A model generated the notes under the pieces. It worked only from the letters and a program-made list of their open reading frames with translations. It ran no database searches and was not told the origin of the DNA. The position numbers were made by a program, and so were the translations under genes. This document shows, piece by piece, positions 40,801 to 55,800 of a stretch of DNA of 64,000 nucleotides. Position 1 is the first letter of the stretch. Every line of letters begins with the position of its first letter. The stretch comes from Doris montereyensis. Lineage: Eukaryota > Mollusca > Gastropoda > Nudibranchia > Dorididae. Location of the stretch: the NCBI GenBank assembly GCA_037039925.1, contig JAXRKP010000324.1:216001-280000 (forward strand), given 5' to 3'.

Positions 40801-43800
40801 TAATGCTTGTCCCTCTGCGTTCTAATAGTAATAGAGACCTTGTTTTGTAATGCTTGTCTACAGCTTTCTAATAGAGATGTTGCTTTGTAATAGAGACCTT
40901 GCTTTGTAATGCTTGTCCTCTGCGTTCTAATAGTAATAGAGACCTTGTTTTGTAATGCTTGTCCCTCTGCGTTCTAATAGTAATAGAGACCTTGTTTTTG
41001 TAATGCTTGTCCCTCTGCGTTCTAATAGTAATAGAGACCTTGATTTGTAATGCTTGTCCTCTGCTTTCTAATAGTAATAGAGACCTTGCTTTGTAATGCT
41101 TGTCCCTCTGCGTTCTAATAGTAATAGAGACCTTGTTTTGTAATGCTTGTCCTCGGCTTTCTAATAGTAACAGAGACCTTGTTTTGTAATGCTTGTCCCT
41201 CTGAGCGTTCTAATAGTAATAGAGACCTTGTTTTGTAATGCTTGTCCCTCTGAGTTTTGTAATGCTTGTCCCTCTGCGTTCTAATAGTAATAGAGACCTT
41301 GTTTTGTAATGCTTGTCCCTCTGCGTTCTAATAGTAATAGAGACCTTGTTTTGTAATGCTTGTCCCTCTGCGTTCTAATAGTAATAGAGACCTTGTTTTG
41401 TAATGCTTGTCCCTCTGTGTTCTAATAGTAATAGAGACCTTGGTTTGTAATGCTTGTCCCTCTGCGTTCTAATAGTAATAGAGACCTTGGTTTGTAATGC
41501 TTGTCCCTCTGCGTTCTAATAGTAATAGAGACCTTGTTTTTTGTAATGCTTGTCCCTCTGTGTTCTAATAGTAATAGAGACCTTGTTTTGTAATGCTTGT
41601 CCCTCTGTGTTCTAATAGTAATAGAGACCTTGCTTGTCCCTCTGCGTTTTGTAATAGAGACCTTGGTTTGTAATGCTTGTCCCTCTGCGTTCTAATAGTA
41701 ATAGAGACCTTGATTTGTAATGCTTGTCCCTCTGTGTTCTAATAGTAATAGAGACCTTGACCTTTTTGTAATGCTTGTCCCTCTGTGTTCTAATAGTAAT
41801 AGAGACCTTGTTTTGTAATGCTTGTCCCTCTGCGTTCTAATAGTAATAGAGACCTTTTTTGTAATGCTTGTCCCTCTGTGTTCTAATAGTAATAGAGACC
41901 TTGATTTGTAATGCTTGTCCCTCTGTGTTCTAATAGTAATAGAGACCTTGTTTTGTAATGCTTGTCCCTCTGTGTTCTAATAGTAATAGAGACCTTGTTT
42001 TGTAATGCTTGTCCCTCTGTGTTCTAATAGTAATAGAGACCTTTTTGTAATGCTTGTCCCTCTGCGTTCTAATAGTAATAGAGACCTTGATTTGTAATGC
42101 TTGTCCTCTGCGTTCTAATAGTAATAGAGACCTTGTTTTGTAATGCTTGTCTACGGCTTTCTAATAGTAATAGAGACCTTGTTTTGTAATGCTTGTGCTT
42201 GTCTGTTCTAATAGTAATAGAGACCTTGGTTTGTCTTGCTTGTCTCTGCTTTCTAATAGTAATAGAGACCCTTGATTTGTAATGCTTGTCCCTCCGGGAA
42301 ATACTTAGCAATATCCTTGGTTTTGGCATTGCCATGTCCAGTTATGGCATTGTCCATCTCCAGTTATGGCATTGTCCATCTCCAGTTATGGCATTGTCCA
42401 TCTCCAGTTATGGCATTGTCCATCTCCAGTTATGGCATTGTCCATCTCCAGTTATGGCAATGTCCATCTCCAGTTATGGCATTGTCCATCTCCAGTTATG
42501 GCAATGTCCATCTCCAGTTTGGCATTGTCCATCTCCAGTTATGGCAATATCCATCTCCAGTTATGGCAATGTCCATCTCCAGTTATGGCATTGTCCATCT
42601 CCAGTTTGCAATGTCCATCTCCAGTTATGGCATTGTCCATCTCCAGTTATGGCAATATCCATCTCCAGTTATGGCATTGTCCATCTCCAGTTATGGCATT
42701 GTCCATCTCCAGTTATGGCATTGTCCATCTCCAGTTATGGCATTGTCCATCTCCAGTTATGGCATTGTCCATCTCCAGTTATGGCATTGTCCATCTCCAG
42801 TTATGGCATTGTCCATCTCCAGTTATGGCAATGTCCATCTCCAGTTATGGCAATGTCCATCTCCAGTTATGGCAATGTCCATCTCCAGTTATGGCATTGT
42901 CCATCTCCAGTTATGGCATTGTCCATCTCCAGTTATGGCATTGTCCACCTCCAGTTATGGCAATGTCCATCTCCAGTTATGGCATTGTCCACCTCCAGTT
43001 ATGGCAATGTCCATCTCCAGTTATGGCAATGTCCATCTCCAGTTATGGCATTGTCCATCTCCAGTTATGGCAATGTAAAAGCATTTCATAGTCTAATGGC
43101 ATCATAAACAAGTGAGCTAGCTACACAAGAGGGTGGGAGAATGCTACTAACTGAATGACGATATTCAGTCTCCAAAATGCTTGGTTTATGCATTTTTATC
43201 AACGGGAAGTCACTCATAAAGCTGACAATGTCAAATTTGGTTCTGAGCCAAAATAAATTGTTGCTGTAAATGCATTTCAAAGTATAGTAATGATGTCTAG
43301 TTTGTCTCAATGGAATTTACTCTATCTACTATATGTAGTGATCTCAGGGACATTCAGTTAGCAAAGCAAATGTCTAGCCAATGATTGGTGTGAGCTGCTT
43401 CCGCGCAGCAGTTCATCAGCGGGATAAGTATAGTCTCTACGCACACTCTCTCTCCCCATTGAATGCACGCTGCAAGGTCCTTCAACGTATACATCCAGAT
43501 CCAGATCCAGATGGCAACAGTCAAGACATTACCAGGTCAAAGTCGGAAGCAATGAAAAAGCACAACATAAAAACTGAACGCTATCTTATTTAATAAGACG
43601 GACGCAAAGATTAGATTTTTCTTTAAGTAAAATTTACCAAATCTATGAGGCCTGCTTGTTTTCACTTTCACACAAGGTCAAGGGGGGGGTAAATACAACC
43701 CCACAATCAACTGTTTGTCAAAACGTAGACTCATCACAACCCTTGCACATAAAAACTCCAACTACAATTTTTCAGCATATGAAGGTAATGCTAATAATAG

Positions 43801-46800
43801 ACGTACACCACCCACCTCTGCCATGACATGATTACAACGACCATGAAGCATCGCCGCTTTCTCTTCCCACAATTCCAGGTCGGGGGAGTAGCAACAGGTG
43901 TTGTTGGCAAAGCCGGAGAACCGCTGGCCCCCAGAGACGAGATCTTCTCCTGACATACGGCACCAGCATGGCCGTAGCAAGAATGGCTGAGAAGGAGTAA
44001 GCAATAATCTATTAGTAAATTTATAGATTTAAAAAAATATATATACATAAATTAATAATTCAATAAATACAACAGGATTTAAAAAAAAATAATTAATAAA
44101 TAAATAAATGAAAGAATAAAACAAATAAATCGCTAAAATAAGGTTTGAAAAATCTCATTATTTCAGTCAATAAAACTTTGGTTTTGAATAGAATTTACCT
44201 TTTCCACCACATGCAGCTATCTCACTCTCAGTGTGTAGTAAAAGGTGAGAAGTAAGGTAGAGCTCCTTCAAGACCATTACGGCCTATACAGCTGGAGGTT
44301 ATCCCTGTTTCTACACGAAAAACGGACAACAGGTGACAATAATCACCTCCCTGACAGGACAATAGTCTGATGCAGCTTGTACCCATTTGCACCTGGGTCT
44401 AGTGGGGAAAATATATCAGACCTAAGCTGTCCTAGGATCCGAACCCAGATCTGCATGATCCCAAGTTTGTCAGCCTAACTACTCAGCCACTGCCACTAAA
44501 TGAATTCAAAGGACACAGCAAGGCAAAAAACATCTAATGAAAGTATGAGAGGACAGAAAGAGGAGCTACCAGTAGCACCCGCCAACCACCCATGTCAATA
44601 TAGCCTAGCTTGACATTGTACATACACACAAAAGAAAAACAACAAATCCAAAATTACGATAAAGAACCTGTGTGCAAAACCATCACACAATTGAAGGGCT
44701 CATTTCAATAGTGTGTCTAAGTCACACTTATATCATTTAGAGAAAAATGCCAAAAATTATGGATTTTGGCACAGTTAAGTTTCGTGAATTCCAAGTTTCA
44801 AACGGTTAAAAATGTGATGTGTTTGTCTTTTCAGGAAGCCTGATTCCTGTTACTCCCTAGGATTATCTCTCTGTCGTGCTTTTCATGAAAACGGACAAAG
44901 GCACACTATTGAAATGACCCCTTTAATTTCAACTTTGCAAACATTAATTGTGAAAAACAACCTTACATCAAAGCTGTCTGGAAAACAAACTTAGTTTCAA
45001 TGAAGACGCCGAGAGAAATCATTGGCATCAATACAAAAATAAAAGAAATCCATTTAAATTACACATTACACACATTTTCATTTTCTCACCAATCTCTCAC
45101 ACACTGACTCACAGTCATAGAAAGCAAAACCAAATGCTAAACGTTCTTAGTCTCACACACTTACTCACAGTCACAGAAAGCAAAACCAAATGCTAAACGT
45201 TATTAATCTCACACACTTACTCACAGTCACAGAAAGCAAAACCAAATGCTAAACGTTCTTAGTCTCACACACTTACTCACAGTCACAGAAAGCAAAACCA
45301 AAGCTAAAAAATCTCAAAACTCACAGTCACAAGAAAGCAAAACCAAATGCTAAACGTTCTTAGTCTCTCACACTTACTCACAGTCACAGAAAATAAAAAA
45401 AGCAAAACAAAACCAAATGCTTAACGTTATTCTGTTACAAGTCCTGGAGCCTTTTGGTAACTTCATTAAAATTTCCTCCCTTATACCACATGCGGTGATC
45501 TCAGGGTGAATTAAAAGGAGAAAGAAAACAAAAGAAAAAAAGATGTGTGACAAAGGAAAGAAGTAGGACCTACCAGCAGAATCCCCTTCAACTGCCCCCG
45601 CCTCCCTGGAAGCTTACCTGATGGACGGACACATGTCCCATTCTTCCGTGGCCACCTTGTAGCTCTCCACTGTGCACATTACCATGTTTTCGTCCTGACC
45701 TCCAATGGCGTACAGCTTGCCCTTCAAGGCCACTACCACAAAGTCTTTCCGAGCCTCGTTCATGGCGGGCAATTCATACCACGAGTCGAATCGCGGGTCG
45801 TAACGGAAGCACCTGGCCGTGGCAATCTCGTTGCTCTCGGCACTGTCGTACTTTCCCCCACAGGCGTACATGAAGTTGTCCAGGACGGCCACACAAGGGT
45901 TGAAGAGTGGGATAGGCGCGTCTCTCAGGAAGCCGTGGAGTTTGTTGTGGAAGGTGTAGCACTCCAAGTTTTGCGAGTGCAGCATGATGATGCTGGGGTG
46001 GTTGGATCGAACCTGAGTGCGGCTGGTCTGCAGCATAGGCTGTTTGCCGATGACAATGTGGTAGTCCTTGGCCTCGGTCAACAGGTCGTTGCATTCTTGG
46101 TTACTGCGCATCATGTCAACTTTACTGACCTGTAGAAGACGGGGGTTTTTAAGTTTGAGCGGGAGATTTTGGAGAAAGCAGATCTACATGATCACGCTGT
46201 CAATTTCATGTGGGAAATTGCTTTACAGGTTGGTTTATTTACAGATAACGGTAATATAGCTGCCAACCTTTTCAAATAAAAAAAATAGACTCCAACTGTG
46301 CAAACTTAATAGAAATTGAACATCAACAATTTAACATGAATTTACCTCGTTTACGGTAAGTAACTTAAGTCTACTAATCACCAGCCTTTTTAGTCGGGAA
46401 TTTCACCCCAATCTCTTAAAGTCACTGCCGTTGAGTTAGGGTTTATATTTAGACAATAATTACAGTTAACCCCCATGACTCATTTACATACTTTTCAAGG
46501 TAAATACAGACCTGTGGACTCAAAGCCAAAGAAAAAGTATGTAACATGTTTTTTACGTACTGATTGGCGCCACTGAGCAGCATGGGCACACACAAAAATT
46601 CAAGAAAAGACGCAAACATACAAATACTTCAGCTGTACCTATGCAGGGTTATGAATAGAAAGGAAAATGACCAATGACAACTATAGACCAATGAAATGAC
46701 AGCTATAGACCAATGAAATGACAGCTATAGACCAATGAAATGACAGCTATAGACCAATGAAATGACAGCAATAGACCAATGAAATGACAGCTATAGACCA

Positions 46801-49800
46801 ATGAAATGACAGCTATAGACCAATGAAATGACAGCTATAGACCAATGAAATGACAGCTATAGACCAATGAAATGACAGCTATAGACACAGCTATAGACGA
46901 ATGAAATGACAGCTATAGACCAATGAAATGACAGCTATAGACAAATGAAATGACAGCTATAGACCAATGAAATGACAGCTATAGACACAGCTATAGACCA
47001 ATGAAATGACACCTATAGACAAATGAAATGACAGGTATAGACCAATGAAATGACAGCTAAAGACCAATGAAATGACAGCTATAGACCAATGAAATGACAG
47101 CTATAGACCAATGAAATGACAGCTATAGACCAATGAAATGAGAGAAGCAAACCCAACCAGAAGCACCTGCCAACAATCCTAAAACAAAAAAAGCAACAAA
47201 GGGTTTCTCTCAAGGTTATAAATCAACAAACAGGTTAGCCAGACAAAATTAGCAACAAAGGGTTTCTCTCAAGGTTATAAATCAACAAACAGGTTAGCCA
47301 GACAAAAAAAGCAACAAAGGGTTTCTCTCAAGGTTATAAATCAACAAACAGGTTAGCCAGACAAAAATAGTAACAAAGGGTTTCTCTCAAGGTTATAAAT
47401 CAACAAACAGCTTAGCCAGACAAAAATAGCAAAGGGTTTCTCTCAAGGTTATAAATCAACAAACAGGTTAGCCAGACGATGACAATAGAAAATTGGTTTC
47501 CAGTTCTGACCTTTTCAACCAGCTCTTCTCCAGCTAACAGCGGCAGTCGTATGTTTTTCACCAGCTCAGCTAGATACTGGGTCCTATCACCTTTGTTGTG
47601 ATTGATCCATTCCAACACGATACAGAAAAAGGCGATACTCGGACGGCACGTGTAGACTGTTGTCCTCCAGCATGCCCGCCAGTTGCGTGTGTATCAATTT
47701 GAAATATTGCTCTGATGAACTGACAATCTGGGTGAGAAAAACACATTACTGAAAAGTGTCATTACTGAAAGTATTGTTATTGAAAGTGTCATTACTGAAA
47801 GTATTATAACTAAAAGCATCATCGTTAAAAGTGTCATTACTGAAAAAACATTACTGAATAGTGTCATTACTGAAAGTATCGTTATTGAAAGTGTCATTAC
47901 TGAAAGTATCATTACTAAAAGTATCATTATGGAAAAGTGCCATTACTGAAAGTATCATTATTGAAAGCATCATTACTGAAAGTATCATTACTAAAAGTAT
48001 CATTACTGGCAAGTGTCATTACTGAAAGTATCGTTACTAAAAGTATCATTACTGATAAGCGTCATTACTGACAGTATCATTACTAAAAGTATCATTACTG
48101 GCAAGTGTCATTACTGAAAGTATCATTATTGAAAGCATCATTACTGAAAGTATCATTACTAAAAGTATCATTACTGGCAAGTGTCATTACTGAAAGTATC
48201 ATTATTGAAAGCATCATTACTGATAAGCGTCATTACTGACAGTATCATTACTAAAAGTATCATTACTGACAAGTGTCATTACTGAAAGTATCATTATTGA
48301 AAGCATCGTTACTGAAAGTATCATTACTAAAAGTATCATTACTGGCAAGTGTCATTACTGAAAGTATCGTTACTAAAAGTATCATTACTGATAAGCGTCA
48401 TCACTGACAGTATCATTACTAAAAGTATCATTACTGACAAGTGTCATTACTGAAAGCATCATTATTGAAAGCGTCTTCACTGAAAGTATCATTACTAAAA
48501 GTATCATTACTGACAAATGTCATTACTGAAAGTATCGTTATTGAAAGTGTCATTACTGAAAGTATCATTACTGAAAGTATCGTTACTGAAAGTATCTTTA
48601 CTAAAAGTATCAGTACTGAAAATATCAATACTGAAAGTGTCAGTACTGAAAGTGTCATTACTGAAAGTATCATTACTGAAAGTATCATTACTGAAAGTAT
48701 CAGTACTGAAAGTATCATTACTGAAAGTATCAGTACTAAAAGTATCAGTACTGAAAGTATCAGTACTGAGAGTGTAAGTACTGAAAGTGTCAATACTGAA
48801 AGTATCATTACTGAAGAAAGTGTCATTACTGAAAATTTCATTACTGAAAGTGTCATTACTGAAAATATCATTAATTGATTGAAAGTATCATTACTGAAAA
48901 TGTCATTACTGAAAGTGTCATTACTGAAAGTATCATTACTGAAAATATCATTACTGAAAATATCATTACTAAAAATACCATTCCAGTTTTCAACAGATAC
49001 ATGGGTGGAAGACTTCATAATATGACAACGAATGAAGATTATGAGGCAATAAGGTCTTAGAATGTCTCTGCCACTACAGTAAGGAGGGGGGTTAGAGTCA
49101 GCTGGTTTACATGCTTGTTGTCCTTACATTAAGTAGTCTGCTCAACGAAAACCATCGCAATTTACATTTGCAAAGTTTTCAAGTTTTTAATTCCTCTTCA
49201 GTCAATTGAATTTTCAAAGATTAAGAAAATCATAATCATGGGGGGGGAGTCACCAATAACAGAGGAGAATGCTGCATTTAAAATGTCTTAGTGTTGGTCA
49301 AACCTACACTACAGTAGGATATGAGAGGTGACAGTATGCATCACATGTAACATAAAAGGACAAGGCGATGAAGTAAGAAAACCTGGCATCTTATTCAATA
49401 CAATTACTTGCTCCTGTTCATTACTTAAATTGCAAATCCTTCTTTGGAGAGAACGGAGAGGGGGAACTGACAAGGGTGAATCTATTTTTAGACACATTGT
49501 CTCTATCCAATAATGAGAGAGAAACACTAGCGGCATGGTTGGAACTTCAGGATAAGAAATGTTTAACATTGATGACTTACCTCAAAATTCTTCATGATAA
49601 ATTGTGTGGCCTTGGTTTGCGTAGAAGTGAGGGAATACATCTGTGCTAAGTTAAGAATATCTGTACAGTTGTAGATAGTCAGAGCCATCTCCAGGTACTT
49701 GCTGCATAGCTCTACCGCCACGCTGACCTGAGGATGTGGAAGTTTAAGGAAATGTTTGCGCTGTTCGCAGAGACTGATAATAAATGAGAAATCTAATTAA

Positions 49801-52800
49801 GAAAACATGAAAAAAACAAACAAATAAAACAATTTTAAAAAGCCCAACGACAAGGTTATAAAAAACAAAACGACAAAAAATATCCCACAAACAAGAAGAA
49901 CGCCCCTAAAACAAAAGAACCTACTGTAAATATAAGAACCAGAGTAAATGTAAACATGTTGTAGCTGACAGTGACACCATTACATTATCACGTATGCATA
50001 GCATTGTAAGCATAGGCCTAACCTTGATTTTTATCAACACCTTAGGAAACATTTTTTGTTTACTACATATTTACTATGTGATGTATAAACTAAAATTTGT
50101 GTCCTATATCTTCCTCCTGTATTTTATTCCTAAATGGGTTTTTTTTATGAAATGAACTGTAATGGAAAACACATACACTAATCAAATTGTTGCAGTTGTG
50201 TGCAATATAATTATCCTTTATTGTTATTTACTAATGATATCGACCTCTAGGCTTTTTACCTGTAGATGTGAGGCTGCTGACAGGACGTCCTCCACGTTCT
50301 CCGTGGTCAACTCTAGGCGGCCAGTGTAGGCGAAATCGACCACAACGGTCAGACCAGCAGCCGTTACACCCTTGAGCTCCACCATTTCCTCTTTGCTTTC
50401 CCGCATGTTGCCAGTCAGCATGATTCGGAAATAGTCGCTGCAGGCAGCCATGACCGCCCTATGGACTGGAATTTTCTGGAGGAATCAATGAAATTATTAT
50501 CTTGTGTGTCCTAGCTCTCCCGTGGCATCTATGGCAGAGCGGTTAGGCTGTTGGACTGGGGATCATGAGGTCCTGAGTTCAAATCCTATCAAAGCTAAGT
50601 CTAACGTTGTGTTCCTTGGATAAGACAGTTAACAGATTTCCCCCACTCTACCCAGACGCGAATGGATACAAGCACTAGCTTGAGAGTAAAGACCAAGCGT
50701 CAGACTACCATCATGGCCAGGAGGTGATTATCATCCCCTGTTCTGCTTCACGCTATTGAAACTGGAATAAGCTCCTGTTCTATGGTCCGTAGTGGCCTTG
50801 AAGGAACTCTACTTAATTTAAGTCTCCTTCCACGTTGAAGAAAATGAAAATAAAAAGATATCTGTGAGTATGTGAGCAGCAAAGTCATCAAAACAAAAAA
50901 ATAAAAAGGTATTTACTGACATCAAATTTTTACTTCTTTTTTTTTTTTTAAATCATCTACCCACGGCTGTGCAGGAGTGTTCGTTTAGTTTCTCGCCGAC
51001 CGTCGAGGTTGACCTCGATGAAAGGTCAGCGAGAGTTCGCAGCGGGCGCACGTTTAAGCGTGCCGTTACTTTCAGCGTAGGTTGTGTAACATGGATGGCC
51101 TATTGAAAACAACTACAAACACCGCAAGACGGAAGAATACACTTTCATTTGACTAAAAACTTAAAGATCAAAGTTTATTTGTTGTCCTAACACACTTTTA
51201 ATCAGACATTTTCTCACATGATAACTATATTAACAGGTACAAACCCGGCAAAGTTTGACATATTTAATGACATCATCTTACTTCTTTTATGTCGATTTTT
51301 GTACATTTTGCCAAATGTTTCTTTTTATTAAAGTATACAATAAGAAAGAAGAAGAATTTACCGTTTTAACTGTAATTACTGTAATTCCCACCCACGTCTG
51401 GTTTTTTCATAATTGGCATTTCCGTACGGACACCTCTAATGCACACATCATGGCGCTGTCGATTGAGAGCACTCAGCTTCTCATTGACCGTGGTGTGCGT
51501 TTTACTAACTCAATTGTCTTCATAGTTGTATCATCCAGTACATGAACATTCCTTGGAAAATTTACTGTTATTTCTGCTGCCTTGAAAAACAATAACGTTA
51601 TACAACATTTTGCTATGCGATATAGATGACTAATGTCAAACAGTTTGTAAGGACATGCCCTCCACTGTGTTTCGTTAAATAAACGAGATATTTAGTCACA
51701 GTTCAGCACATAAAATGTACAGTTGCTGCACAATAAAGCCATAGTGAGAGATGCTACAACAGTGTATATGTGTTGATAATGTTTTAGTTTTATGATTTAT
51801 TTTTATTTTTCGGTGGCACTAGTGATTGTAATCGTTGTGATGTTTGTAAAAGGCTGGTATTCATGACTGTGTAATTGTGATGTTTGTAAAAGTAAAAAAA
51901 AGCTGGTATTCATGATTGCGTAATTGTGATGTTTGTAAAAGTAAAAGGCTGGTATTCATGACTGTGTAATTGTGATGTTTGTAAAAGTAAAAGGCTGGTA
52001 TTCATGATTGTGTAATTGTGATGTTTGTAAAAGTAAAAGGCTGGTATTGATGACTGTGTAATTGTGATGTTTGTAAAAGTAAAAGGCTGGTATTTATGAT
52101 TGTGTAATTGTGATGTTTGTAAAAGTTAAAAGGCTGGTTTTCATGATTGTGTAATTGTGATGTTTGTAAAAGGTTGGTATTCATGACTGTGTGTAATTGT
52201 GATGTTTGTGAAAAGTAAAAAGCTGGTATTCATGATTGTGTAATTGTGATGTTTGTAAAAGGTTGGTATTCATGACTGTGTGTAATTGTGATGTTTGTAA
52301 AAGGTTGGTATTCATGACTGTGTGTAATTGTGATGTTTGTAAAAGGTTGGTATTCATGACTGTGTGTAATTGTGATGTTTGTAAAAGGTTGGTATTCATG
52401 ACTGTGTAATTGTGATATTTGTAAAAGGCTGGTATTCATGATTGTGTAATTGTGATGTTTGTAAAAGGTTGGTATTCATGACTGTGTAATTGTGATGTTT
52501 GTAAAAGGCTGGTATTCATGATTGTGTAATTGTGATGTTTGTAAAAGGTTGGTATTCATGACTGTGTAATTGTGATGTTTGTAAAAGGCTGGTATTCATG
52601 ACTGTGTGTAATTGTGATGTTTGTAAAAGGCTGGTATTCATGACTGTGTAATTGTGATGTTTGTAAAAGGCTGGTATTCATGATTGTGATGTTTGTGTAA
52701 TTGTGATGTTTGTAAAAGGCTGGTATTCATAATTCATGACTATGTAATTGTGATGTTTGTAAAAGTAAAAAGCTGGTATTCATGATTGTGTAATTGTGAT

Positions 52801-55800
52801 GTATTTGTAAAAGTAAAAGGCTGGTATTCATGATTGTGTAATTGTGATGTTTGTAAAAGTAAAAAGCTGGTATTCATGATTGTGTAATTGTGATGTTTGT
52901 AAAAGTAAAAAGCTGGTATTCATGATTGTGTAATTGTGATGTTTGTAAAAAATAAAAAAAAGCTGGTATTCCTGATTGTGTAATTGTGATGTTTGTAAAA
53001 GTAAAAAGCTGGTATTCATGACTGTGTAATTGTGATGTTTGTAAAAGTAAAAGGCTGGTATTCATGATTGTGTAATTGTGATGTTTGTAAAAGTAAAAGG
53101 CTGGTATTCATGACTGTGTAATTGTGATGTTTGTAAAAGTAAAAGGCTGGTATTCATGATTGTGTAATTGTGATGTTTGTAAAAGTAAAAGGCTGGTATT
53201 CATGACTGTGTAATTGTGATGTTTGTAAAAGTAAAAAGCTGGTATTCATGATTGCGTAATTGAGATGTTTGTAAAAGTAAAAAGCTGGTATTCATGACTG
53301 TGTAATTGTGATGTTTGTAAAAGTAAAAGGCTGGTATTCATGATTGTGTAATTGTGATGTTTGTAAAAGTAAAAGGCTGGTATTTATGATTGTGTAATTG
53401 TGATGTTTGTAAAAGTAAAAAGCTGGTATTCATGATTGTGTAATTGTGATGTTTGTAAAAGGCTGGTATTCATGATTGTGTAATTGGGATGTTTTAAAAG
53501 TAAAAGGCTGGTATTCATGATTGTGTAATTGTGATGTTTGTAAAAGTAAAAGGCTGGTATTCATGATTGTGTAATTGTGATGTTTGTAAAAGTAAAAAGC
53601 TGGTATTCATGACTGTAATTGAATTGTGATGTTTGTAAAAGTAAAAGGCTGGTATTCATGATTGTGTAATTGTGATGTTTGTAAAAGTAAAAGGCTGGTA
53701 TTCATGACTGTGTAATTGTGATGTTTGTAAAAGTATTCATGACTGTGTAAAAAGGCTGGTATTCATGATTGTGTAATTGTGATGTTTGTAATTGTGAAGT
53801 AAAAGTAAAGGCTGGTATTCAAAGTGCTGGTGATTCATGACTGTGTAATTGTGATGTTTGTAAAAGTAAAAAGCTGGTATTCATGATTGTGTAATTGTGA
53901 TGTTTGTAAAAGTAAAAGGCTGGTATTCATGACTGTGTAATTGTGATGTTTGTAAAAGTAAAAGGCTGGTATTTATGATTGTGTAATTGTGATTGTGATG
54001 TAAAAGGCTGGTATTCATGATTGTGTAATTGTGATGTTTGTAAAAGTGAAAGACTGTGTGTAATTGTGATGTTTGTAAAATGGTATTCATGACTGTGTAA
54101 TTGTGAAAAGTAAAAGGCTGGTATTTCATGATGTTTGTGTAATTGTGATGTTTGTAAAAGTATTCATCAAAAGCTGGTATTCATGATTGTGTAATTGTGA
54201 TGTTTGTTTGTAAATTGTGAGTTTGTAAAAGGCTGGTAAAGGTAATTGTGATGGTATTCATGACTGTGTAATTGAGATGTTTGTAAAAGGCTGTATTCAT
54301 GACTGTGTGTAATTGTGATGTTTGTAAAAGGCTGGTATTCATGACTGTGTAATTGGTATTCATGATGTAATTTTGTTTAAAAGCTGGTATTCATGACTGG
54401 TATTCATGACTGTGTGTAATTGTGATGTTTGTAAAAGGCTGGTATTCATGACTGTGTGTAATTGTGATGTTTGTAAAAGGCTGGTATTCATCACTGTAAT
54501 TGTGATGTTTGTAAAAGGCTGGTATTCATGACTGTGTGTAATTGTGATGATTCATTTCTTATTGCACTTGCTCTCTTCTCTAATTTTGCAACTGTTGAAA
54601 TGAATAAGCTCCCCACCCTGTTCACCTAATAAATCTAACTCCAGTCTGTGTTGTTCAATAAAAGGAATGCAGTGTCTTTCTAAGATATGATTTTTAGGAA
54701 GGATGCTTGTAGGGAACAATTTACGGTACACTTTCATGTACTTATCTTTTTTGGTGTGAATAAGAGCTATAGTGTTTTCATCTATTGGCCGTGTGTGTGA
54801 AATGAGTGAATGAACTTGACTAAATGCTTCATTTATGCTATTGAATTGACTTCTGATCTGAAATGATTTGTCCAGTACGTTCACGTTGTCTATACATTCC
54901 AATGTTTTTGATACGATTTGTTTTGTGAGCTGTGTGTACACATTGTTTGTAAAATACCGATGGCAGTGATTGCCTATGAAACTTCTACTACGGTATGACT
55001 GGGGTGTGATTTTGTTTTCTGTAAGATGTTGTCGAGAGTGCTGCAGACAGGTCCACATCGTGTACTAAGCTCAACTTTTTTGTAGTCTTTCTAATTCATT
55101 TGCAACTAATTCAAATTTGTCTTCCATTCCATTTTTTATTCTTCCTGAGACTGAGATGCTACTATAACGTTACACTGAAAAAAAAGTTAGATCTGGCAAC
55201 TAATTTGTAGTGTTTTAACCAATTACCAGCATATGTTTTAAAGTTTTTGACATCTTCATTCTTGCAAGCACTTTCTCTGTATATAAGCCTGTCTATTCCA
55301 TCTGCAGCATTCTCTAAAAGCCTGTGGTGTTTAAGAGTAATTCCCAGGAGGCAATGTAGGTATGGTGGTACTACTCTATGTAAAAGAATGTTGAGTATTG
55401 GTGGTTGAATGCAGTTGTTGAATGCAGTTGTTGCATGCAGTTTTTGAATGCAGTTGTTGAATGCAGATACATGCTTCTTTAGGCCTTGACCATGTAGGAT
55501 GTATCTCTGGTAGTCGCTATGGAGCTCTGTCAAAGATCTATTTGGCGCCTCACTGTTCTGCTCAAAAGGTATCTCACTCTTTCTTATGAGACACCAGGGA
55601 CAAGGATATGTACCACAGGCACCAGAAAGGCCATAAGCCTTTGTCATAAAATCATAATCGCTAAAAAAATGAATAATCTAATCTTTCTACCTTTCCACAT
55701 CATACCATCTAGACTTTCAAGCGCTGACTTGAGTTCTTAAAAAATATATCCATGTTTTCTCTGTTATCTTTTGTTCTAGCCATTGCTACCAAAATGCTAT

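Noticed and set aside
42272..43107. Three overlapping frames of 241-273 codons
   Set aside because: The 22-bp array is stop-free in all + frames. There is no coding signal beyond that.
45935..46259. + strand frames opposite kelch exon 6
   Set aside because: They are antisense shadows of a strongly conserved exon.
46635..47160. Another SINE-B-seeded array: the right edge (gaagcacctgccaacaatcc) resembles the SINE-B 5' end on the - strand
   Set aside because: Only about 30 bp resemble SINE-B and the opposite end of the element was not found on the left side, so the case is too weak to claim.
48431..49018. ITES/SVMTLS-type periodic frames
   Set aside because: They come from the 15-bp array, with complementary frames on both strands.
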